From contig NZ_JAIOSW010000146.1 in the NCBI RefSeq assembly GCF_021107415.1, positions 1-12,284 of the forward strand: a stretch of 12,284 bases of DNA, given 5' to 3'. A program made the position numbers and the translations under genes. Source of the DNA: Desulfobacula sp. GTDB taxonomy: Bacteria; Desulfobacterota; Desulfobacteria; Desulfobacterales; Desulfobacteraceae. The notes under the pieces are model-generated. The model made no database searches, was not told the origin of the DNA, and was given only the letters and a program-made list of their open reading frames with translations. This document shows, in pieces, positions 8,021 through 12,284 of the stretch (positions are counted from its first letter, which is position 1; each line of letters opens with the position of its first letter).

Positions 8021-8071
8021 GCTAAATACAATGGCGTATTAGCAAAGTTAAAAGAAAACAAAGGCGTTTTC
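8021..8071 (+). promoter_or_regulatory. Dual hexaloop RNA hairpins, predicted ANTAR antiterminator target
   Basis: Hairpin 1: arm 8021-8029 pairs with 8036-8043 (8 bp, A8026 bulged), closing a six-base loop AATGGC (8030-8035). Hairpin 2: GAAAAC (8054-8059) pairs perfectly with GTTTTC (8066-8071), closing a six-base loop AAAGGC (8060-8065). The linker is 10 nt. Both loops have A at position 1 and G at position 4, the defining feature of the ANTAR-binding RNA motif. Loop 2 and its 3' arm (8060-8071) are the same bases that form the 5' arm of the terminator at 8060-8103, so a protein holding hairpin 2 would block termination. Pairing was read by eye. The regulator is inferred to be the GAF-ANTAR protein encoded at 4618-5340. 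Confidence 0.8.
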
Positions 8072-8103
8072 CCAAATTATAACCTGGGCGAATGCCTTTT
8101 TTT
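8060..8103 (+). terminator. Intrinsic terminator (attenuator) upstream of the mvhD-metV-metF operon
   Basis: AAAGGCGTT (8060-8068) pairs with AATGCCTTT (8091-8099) with one G-T wobble, and CCCA (8071-8074) pairs with TGGG (8085-8088) inside it, leaving a 10-nt loop. A run of seven T (8097-8103) and further T-rich sequence follow. It ends just before the Shine-Dalgarno and ATG of the next gene, with no plus-strand gene upstream for more than 2.5 kb. A leader attenuator is therefore the best reading. Confidence 0.88.
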
Positions 8104-8125
8104 ATTTTAATTTTGGGAAGAAAAA

Positions 8126-8530
8126 ATGAAAATTAATACCACACCAAAACTTACGCTGTTTCACTGTTTAAACTCTTTTGAAGAAACGGCCTCAATGTTT
8201 GACGGTTGTGACGTTAAAACCGTCAAGATGCCTTGCTCCTCAATGACAAAGGACATATACCTTTTAAAGGCCTTTGAATCAGGCGCAGATGCAGTCCTTG
8301 TTCTGGTCTGTCAGGAAAAGAGCTGTCGGTATGCCCAAGGCAGTATACGAGCAAAAAAACGGGTTGATTATGTAAAAACCATTCTGGATGATATCGGGAT
8401 GGATGGCAGACGATTGAACATATTCAACACGACCGCAGAAGACCATGGGTCGATTAAAGATATTATTCAAAACACGATATCACAGCTTGAAACAATCGGC
8501 CCGAATCCTGCTTTAAATCATTTTAATTAA
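8126..8530 (+). CDS. mvhD: MvhD/FlpD-family hydrogenase iron-sulfur (delta) subunit-like protein
   Basis: A 134-aa protein matching the MvhD family, small [2Fe-2S] proteins that pass electrons between a partner oxidoreductase and HdrA-type subunits. Visible features are an N-terminal FHCLN (C14), MPCSS (C37), the hallmark AFESGADAVLVLVC (49-62) and C67 in the SCRYAQGS segment, then KRVDYVKTILDDIGMDGRRL (78-97). The usual second Cys of the first motif (CxxC in many relatives) appears replaced, so cluster ligation may differ. Length is normal. The start ATG has a GGGAAG ribosome site 5 nt upstream, just after the attenuator T-run, so the gene is first in the operon. MetV and MetF follow, and in acetogens MvhD occurs with MetFV and HdrABC, consistent with electron delivery to methylene-THF reductase. 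No HdrA is visible in the window. Confidence 0.83.
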   Translation: MKINTTPKLTLFHCLNSFEETASMFDGCDVKTVKMPCSSMTKDIYLLKAFESGADAVLVLVCQEKSCRYAQGSIRAKKRVDYVKTILDDIGMDGRRLNIFNTTAEDHGSIKDIIQNTISQLETIGPNPALNHFN

Positions 8531-8560
8531 TACCATCCCCATCGATGTTATTATAAAAAA

Positions 8561-8672
8561 CCGGATTTGAAGCAAGGCTCAGATTTTTTTAGATTCTTGG
8601 TTTCATTGTGCATCACTCCCCTGATCAATGAAGCCAAGGATATATTAAAACTTAGGCCTTGCTTGAATCTGG
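8561..8672 (+). repeat. Long imperfect inverted repeat (112-nt hairpin) between mvhD and metV
   Basis: The outer arm AAGCAAGGC (8570-8578) pairs with GCCTTGCTT (8656-8664), with further pairing outwards to 8561/8672. The inner arm CTTGGTTTCATTG (8596-8608) pairs with CAATGAAGCCAAG (8626-8638) with one G-T wobble. ATCA (8612-8615) pairs with TGAT (8622-8625) at the tip. The arms between are degenerate but still partly complementary, and everything is symmetric about 8616. It could be a decayed MITE/REP-like element or an intra-operon mRNA structure. No protein function is supported, although the metV frame is open through much of it. Confidence 0.75.
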
Positions 8673-8722
8673 TCTTTTTCTCAACCAGGCCCAAAATTAG
8701 GTCCAAAAAATGGAGTACCATA

Positions 8723-9391
8723 ATGATAACCGCCAGTCAAAAACCCATAAATGAGATTATTGAACTTGTGGAACCCTATAAAAAGCTTTTAATCTTAGGT
8801 TGCGGCACCTGTGTAAAAACATGCTTTGCCGGTGGTGAAGATGAGGTTGCAGTCCTTGCGTCCGCCCTTCGGCTCAGCTTTAAAAAAATGGCAAGATCCA
8901 TTGAAATAGAAGAACTGACTATAGAGCGCCAGTGTGAAAATGAATTTATTCAGGAAGCTTCCCCTGGCATTGCCAGGAATGATGCCGTTCTCTCCCTTGC
9001 TTGTGGGGCCGGCGTTCAGGCCATGGCAAAGCGGTTTGCAAAAGAAGTGGTATTACCGGGCTTAAATACAACATTTATAGGGATACAGGAAAGCCCCGGT
9101 ATTTTTACTGAAGAATGTTCAGGGTGCGGCGACTGCAGCCTTGCAACATTCGGAGGCGTCTGTCCTGTCACCCGATGTGCCAAAAAACTCTTAAACGGCC
9201 CCTGTGGCGGTTCTCAGAACGGCTTTTGTGAAATTGATCCAAACACCCAATGCGCATGGCACCTGATTATTGAACGGCTGACCACTTTAGGCCAGCTGGA
9301 TAATCTGAAAACCTACATCCCTCCAAAAAACTGGAATACCAGTCTTTCCGGTGGACCCAGAAAATTGATCAGAGAGGACCATATCATATGA
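8723..9391 (+). CDS. metV: MetV, zinc/FeS-binding partner of methylene-tetrahydrofolate reductase
   Basis: A 222-aa protein of the MTHFR C-terminal-like (MetV) family, which partners MetF in acetogens and other Wood-Ljungdahl anaerobes and links it to electron donors. Cysteines are dense: LGCGTCVKTC (C27, C30, C34), C71, C94, then CSGCGDC (C132, C135, C138), C147, C152, and the family signature LLNGPCGGSQNGFCE (157-170) with C177 in CAW. The frame is open back to a TTG at 8567, but the ATG at 8723 is chosen: it has a GGAG site (8712-8715) at 7-nt spacing, homology begins there, and the upstream stretch is the inverted repeat. The stop overlaps the metF start (ATGA, 4 nt), so the two are translationally coupled. 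Confidence 0.92.
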   Translation: MITASQKPINEIIELVEPYKKLLILGCGTCVKTCFAGGEDEVAVLASALRLSFKKMARSIEIEELTIERQCENEFIQEASPGIARNDAVLSLACGAGVQAMAKRFAKEVVLPGLNTTFIGIQESPGIFTEECSGCGDCSLATFGGVCPVTRCAKKLLNGPCGGSQNGFCEIDPNTQCAWHLIIERLTTLGQLDNLKTYIPPKNWNTSLSGGPRKLIREDHII

Positions 9392-10296
9392 AAACCTTGA
9401 GTAATCTTCATGAAAAACTGACCAAAGGTGAATTTGTGGTAACAGGGGAATGCGGCCCCCCAAGAGGTGCCAACAAAAAAGTGATTGATAGAAAAATCAG
9501 CTTGCTGAAAAGGTTTGTGGATGCAATAAATGTCACGGACAACCAGACGGCCATTGTCAGGATGTCCAGCATTGCAGCCTCTGCCCATCTGGTTGCCGCA
9601 GGGCTTGAACCTGTGATGCAGATGGTGGTAAGAGACCGGAATCGAATCGCCATTCAATCGGATATCATGGGTGCTTATTCTTTAGGAATTAAAAATATTT
9701 TATGCCTGTCCGGAGACCACCAGAAATTCGGCAGTCAGCCCGATGCCATGAATGTCTTTGACATTGACTCGGTCAATTTGATCCGGACGGTGAAGGATAT
9801 GCGCGATAAAGGCAAAGACATGAGCGGGTTTGATCTGGATGTGGCACCCCAAATGTTTATTGGCGCGGCTGCCAATCCTTTTGCCGACCCCTTTGAATAC
9901 CGTGTGATCCGCCTTGCCAAAAAAATTGATGCCGGTGCTGATTTTATCCAGACCCAGTGTATTTATAATATGGACCGGTTTAAGGAATGGATCAGACGGG
10001 CCAATAATGAAAACCTGACAGACAAGGTATATATCCTTGGCGGTGTCACCCCGTTAAGATCCGCCGGTATGGCAAGGTACATGAACAATAAGGTTGCCGG
10101 TATGGATATTCCTGAAACCATTATCAAACGAATGGATGGTGTTGACAAAAAAAACCAGGCAGATGAAGGCATAAAAATCTGCCTTGAAACCATTGAAGAA
10201 CTAAAGGGACTCAAAGGGGTCCACGGGGTTCATATCATGGCCATTGAATGGGAAGAGGCTGTGGGCACAATTGTGAAACAGGCCGGGCTGAAATAG
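9388..10296 (+). CDS. metF: Methylenetetrahydrofolate reductase
   Basis: A 302-aa protein of the MetF TIM-barrel family, which reduces methylene-THF to methyl-THF (or runs in reverse during oxidation) in the methyl branch of the Wood-Ljungdahl pathway. Family features are TGECGPP (19-25, with the catalytic-type Glu), NVTDNQTAIVRMSS (48-61), QMVVRDRNR (77-85), LGIKNILCLSGDH (99-111, FAD-binding region) and ADFIQTQCIYNMDRF (184-198). The length is normal for the short MetV-dependent form, which cannot use NAD(P)H alone (family knowledge). A purine-rich GAGAGG site lies before the ATG. It overlaps metV by 4 nt and is followed after 36 nt by the glutamate-synthase-like gene. Confidence 0.94.
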   Translation: MKTLSNLHEKLTKGEFVVTGECGPPRGANKKVIDRKISLLKRFVDAINVTDNQTAIVRMSSIAASAHLVAAGLEPVMQMVVRDRNRIAIQSDIMGAYSLGIKNILCLSGDHQKFGSQPDAMNVFDIDSVNLIRTVKDMRDKGKDMSGFDLDVAPQMFIGAAANPFADPFEYRVIRLAKKIDAGADFIQTQCIYNMDRFKEWIRRANNENLTDKVYILGGVTPLRSAGMARYMNNKVAGMDIPETIIKRMDGVDKKNQADEGIKICLETIEELKGLKGVHGVHIMAIEWEEAVGTIVKQAGLK

Positions 10297-10332
10297 AACC
10301 AGGCTACGCACTAATTAAAAGGATAGTGAAAC

Positions 10333-11751
10333 ATGCCTAAAAAATATCAAATCCAAACAAAGGCTGCACCGCCAAAATTTTATCCCGTGGGTAAATATGC
10401 CACTATAGAATTCAGGGAAGACTGTGCCGGAAGCTGCAAAGAGTGTGTAAAAAAAAATTGCGTATATGACATATTCAAAGACAATTATCTGCATATGAGT
10501 CAAATGGATGAGCCTGAATATCTCTACGCCTGTAATTCATGTTTCAGGTGTATTCAGGAATGTACCAAAGGAATTTTCTCCCGGGTTGTCAATCCTGAGT
10601 ATAGAGAAATCGGGGACGAATACTGGACACCCGATATCCTTGGCCGAACATGGTATCAGGCACATACCGGAAGCATTCCCGTATCCGGTGCCGGATACCG
10701 GGGCCCTTTTGTGGGCAAAGGCTTTGATTCCATGTGGACCGACATGTCCGAGATTGTTCGGCCCACCCGGGACGGCATCCATGGCCGGGAATATATCAAT
10801 ACCTGCATAGAACTTTCAAGACGACCGGAAAGGCTTGCATTTAATGAGGACGGGTCCCTTGCCATTGACATAAAACCCATTCTTGAGATCCCGCTTCCCA
10901 TTTTGTTCCAGCACCCCGACTTTGGCATATTAAGCAAGAATGTACTTGTCTCCATGCTCAGAGCAGCCCAGACATTAGGAACAAAGATGCTTATTAATGC
11001 ATCCGATGTCTATGAAGATCTGATGCCATTTGGACCCTTCATCATCCCTTTGGTAAAAAAAGATAATTTTCAAAATTATCCAAAGCTTCTGACCCATGTT
11101 GAAATGGTTGAAATTGAATATGAGCCCGGCATTGAAAAAATTTTTGGGGCTTTAAAAGCCATGAATGAAAACCTTGTTATCAGTGTCGGCTTAGAGCTGA
11201 AAGCTGATCTTGATTATGCCAAAACTTGCGTTGAGCTGTCTAAAACCGATATTGATACAATCCATGTATACGCAAACAGCAACGGCAGGGAATTTGAGTC
11301 TGACAATCCAAGGTTTATCAAGGATATGTTAAGGGATATCCATCTGGCATTGATTGATGCCGGCAAACGGCAGCAGCTCAATATCATTGCTTCCGGCGGG
11401 ATCTGTATGGCCGAGCATGTGAATAAGGCCATTATCTGTGGTGCAGACGGGGTTACCATTGATCTGCCCCTGCTCATTGCCATGGAATGCCGCCTGTGCG
11501 ACCGATGCAAAAATGGCCTTTCCTGTCCGGTTGAACTGGAAGCCATTGATCCGGCATACGGCAGCAACCGAATCACAAATCTCATGGGAGCCTGGAGAAA
11601 CCAGATACTCGAAATGCTGGGTGCCATGGGATTAAGGGAAGCCAGAAGGCTTAGAGGTGAAGTCGGCCGTTCCATGTGGTTTGAGGATCTTGAAAAAGAG
11701 AGTTTTGCACCGATTTTTGGTGAACGGAAAATATCTATAGATGTAGGATAA
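10333..11751 (+). CDS. Glutamate synthase-like FMN-barrel FeS protein, divergent paralogue, function unknown
   Basis: A 472-aa protein. The N terminus has two cysteine sets: a loose one (C31, C35, C38, C43) and a canonical ferredoxin motif (C67, C70, C73, C77). Then come RPTRDGIHGREYI (143-155), a GltB-type barrel with IIASGGICMAEHVNKAIICGADGV (351-374), and C386, C389, C392, C398 in a CRLCDRCKNGLSCP block, equivalent to the GltB FeS site. It clearly belongs to the FMN-binding glutamate synthase superfamily. However, the GQGAKPGxGG and DGGTGA motifs present in the true GltB2 at 555-2189 are absent, so glutamate synthesis is unlikely. Spacing after metF is 36 nt with GGA (10321-10323) 9 nt before the ATG; the next paralogue starts 3 nt after its stop. 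Context suggests an electron-transfer role for MetFV (inference). Confidence 0.85.
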   Translation: MPKKYQIQTKAAPPKFYPVGKYATIEFREDCAGSCKECVKKNCVYDIFKDNYLHMSQMDEPEYLYACNSCFRCIQECTKGIFSRVVNPEYREIGDEYWTPDILGRTWYQAHTGSIPVSGAGYRGPFVGKGFDSMWTDMSEIVRPTRDGIHGREYINTCIELSRRPERLAFNEDGSLAIDIKPILEIPLPILFQHPDFGILSKNVLVSMLRAAQTLGTKMLINASDVYEDLMPFGPFIIPLVKKDNFQNYPKLLTHVEMVEIEYEPGIEKIFGALKAMNENLVISVGLELKADLDYAKTCVELSKTDIDTIHVYANSNGREFESDNPRFIKDMLRDIHLALIDAGKRQQLNIIASGGICMAEHVNKAIICGADGVTIDLPLLIAMECRLCDRCKNGLSCPVELEAIDPAYGSNRITNLMGAWRNQILEMLGAMGLREARRLRGEVGRSMWFEDLEKESFAPIFGERKISIDVG

Positions 11752-11754
11752 TTT

Positions 11755-12284
11755 ATGAACCAAATTAAGCATCAGGTAAAACATCAATTGCCCGAAACCA
11801 AAGTAACTCCATCACGGTTTCGCAATACCATCGGCAAATATATCATTAAAAGAAATTCAAAATGCGTCTCCTGCGGAAAATGTGCAGAGATCTGCCCTTT
11901 CGGGGTCCACATTATGCCGGATAATCATGCTTCACCCTTGAGACCTGTTGAGCATAAGTGTATTGGATTTGACTGTAAAAAAACGGATCACTACTGCATT
12001 GAACACTGCCCGGAAGATGCCCTGGTCCTTAAAGATAATCCTCTCCTGGACACCATGGGAGATTACCGCTGGCCATCTGAAATGCTGCTGGGCCATTTTG
12101 CCATGGCAGAAACAGGGGATGCGCCCCATGTGGACCTTGAGTATAATCTTGGCAACTCAGGCGGCGGGTTTGACAAAATGCGGTTTATTGAACCTGACCC
12201 TGGTCTGGCTACTGATTTGGCTATAGGCATCAGTGATGAAGAGATTGACACCAGCATTGACTTGAATAAAACAGGAGACGACCG
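11755..12284 (+). CDS. Second glutamate synthase-like FeS protein, 3' end outside window
   Basis: An open frame of 176 codons runs off the right edge. The N terminus carries a canonical [4Fe-4S] motif (C37, C40, C43, C47) followed by a looser set (C69, C74, C81, C85 with CP), the mirror of the arrangement in the preceding gene. Residues 138-175, including GFDKMRF and ISDEEIDTSIDLN, resemble the entry to the FMN barrel of glutamate synthase-like proteins, so a full FMN domain is expected beyond the edge. The ATG is 3 nt after the previous stop, with AGGA (11745-11748) 6 nt upstream, indicating the same operon. Whether the catalytic GltB motifs are kept cannot be seen. Confidence 0.82.
   Translation, partial: MNQIKHQVKHQLPETKVTPSRFRNTIGKYIIKRNSKCVSCGKCAEICPFGVHIMPDNHASPLRPVEHKCIGFDCKKTDHYCIEHCPEDALVLKDNPLLDTMGDYRWPSEMLLGHFAMAETGDAPHVDLEYNLGNSGGGFDKMRFIEPDPGLATDLAIGISDEEIDTSIDLNKTGDD

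Noticed and set aside
8021..8043. Hairpin 1 read on the minus strand as an ANTAR site for deaD.
   Set aside because: On that strand the loop is GCCATT, lacking A1 and G4, and no second hexaloop hairpin overlaps the deaD terminator.
8047..8059. Alternative hairpin with GTT pairing with AAC in the leader linker.
   Set aside because: It has only 3 bp and a seven-base loop, and competes with the much better 6-bp hairpin with loop AAAGGC.

Overview
The window looks like part of the chromosome of a sulfate-reducing bacterium of the Desulfobacterota, most likely a Desulfobacteraceae relative. This is inferred from three things: an archaeal-type split glutamate synthase rich in FeS clusters, an MvhD/MetV/MetF-type methylene-tetrahydrofolate reductase cluster typical of Wood-Ljungdahl organisms, and moderate GC with many 4Fe-4S proteins. 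No rRNA, tRNA, insertion sequence or CRISPR array was seen.

Layout. (1) Positions 1-4542, plus strand: a tightly packed glutamate synthase operon. It holds the 3' end of a class II glutamine amidotransferase gene (gltB1, cut by the left edge), the FMN/FeS synthase domain (gltB2), and a large fusion of the GltB3 beta-helix, a GltD-like flavin oxidoreductase and a C-terminal ferredoxin. (2) 4618-5340, plus: a GAF-ANTAR protein, predicted to be an RNA-binding transcription antiterminator. (3) 5396-7871, minus: a DeaD/CsdA-type DEAD-box RNA helicase followed by a CPBP-family membrane protease. (4) 7872-8125: a 254-bp divergent intergenic region with an intrinsic terminator pointing at each flanking start codon. 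(5) 8126-12284, plus: an MvhD-like electron carrier, MetV, MetF and two consecutive glutamate-synthase-like FeS proteins, the last cut by the right edge.

The main discovery is the leader of the last operon (8021-8105). It has two stem-loops, each with a six-base loop carrying A at position 1 and G at position 4 (AATGGC and AAAGGC). The second stem-loop is mutually exclusive with a strong intrinsic terminator just before the MvhD-like gene. This is the architecture of an ANTAR-protein antitermination target. The GAF-ANTAR gene about 2.7 kb away is the obvious candidate regulator. The prediction is that a ligand sensed by the GAF domain controls read-through into the C1 operon, linking nitrogen assimilation with the methyl branch of C1 metabolism.

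The second point of interest is the composition of that operon: MetF and MetV with an MvhD-like subunit, no HdrA in view, and FMN/FeS proteins derived from glutamate synthase that lack GltB substrate motifs. These may form an unusual electron-input module for methylene-THF reduction. A 112-nt near-symmetric inverted repeat lies between the MvhD-like gene and metV.
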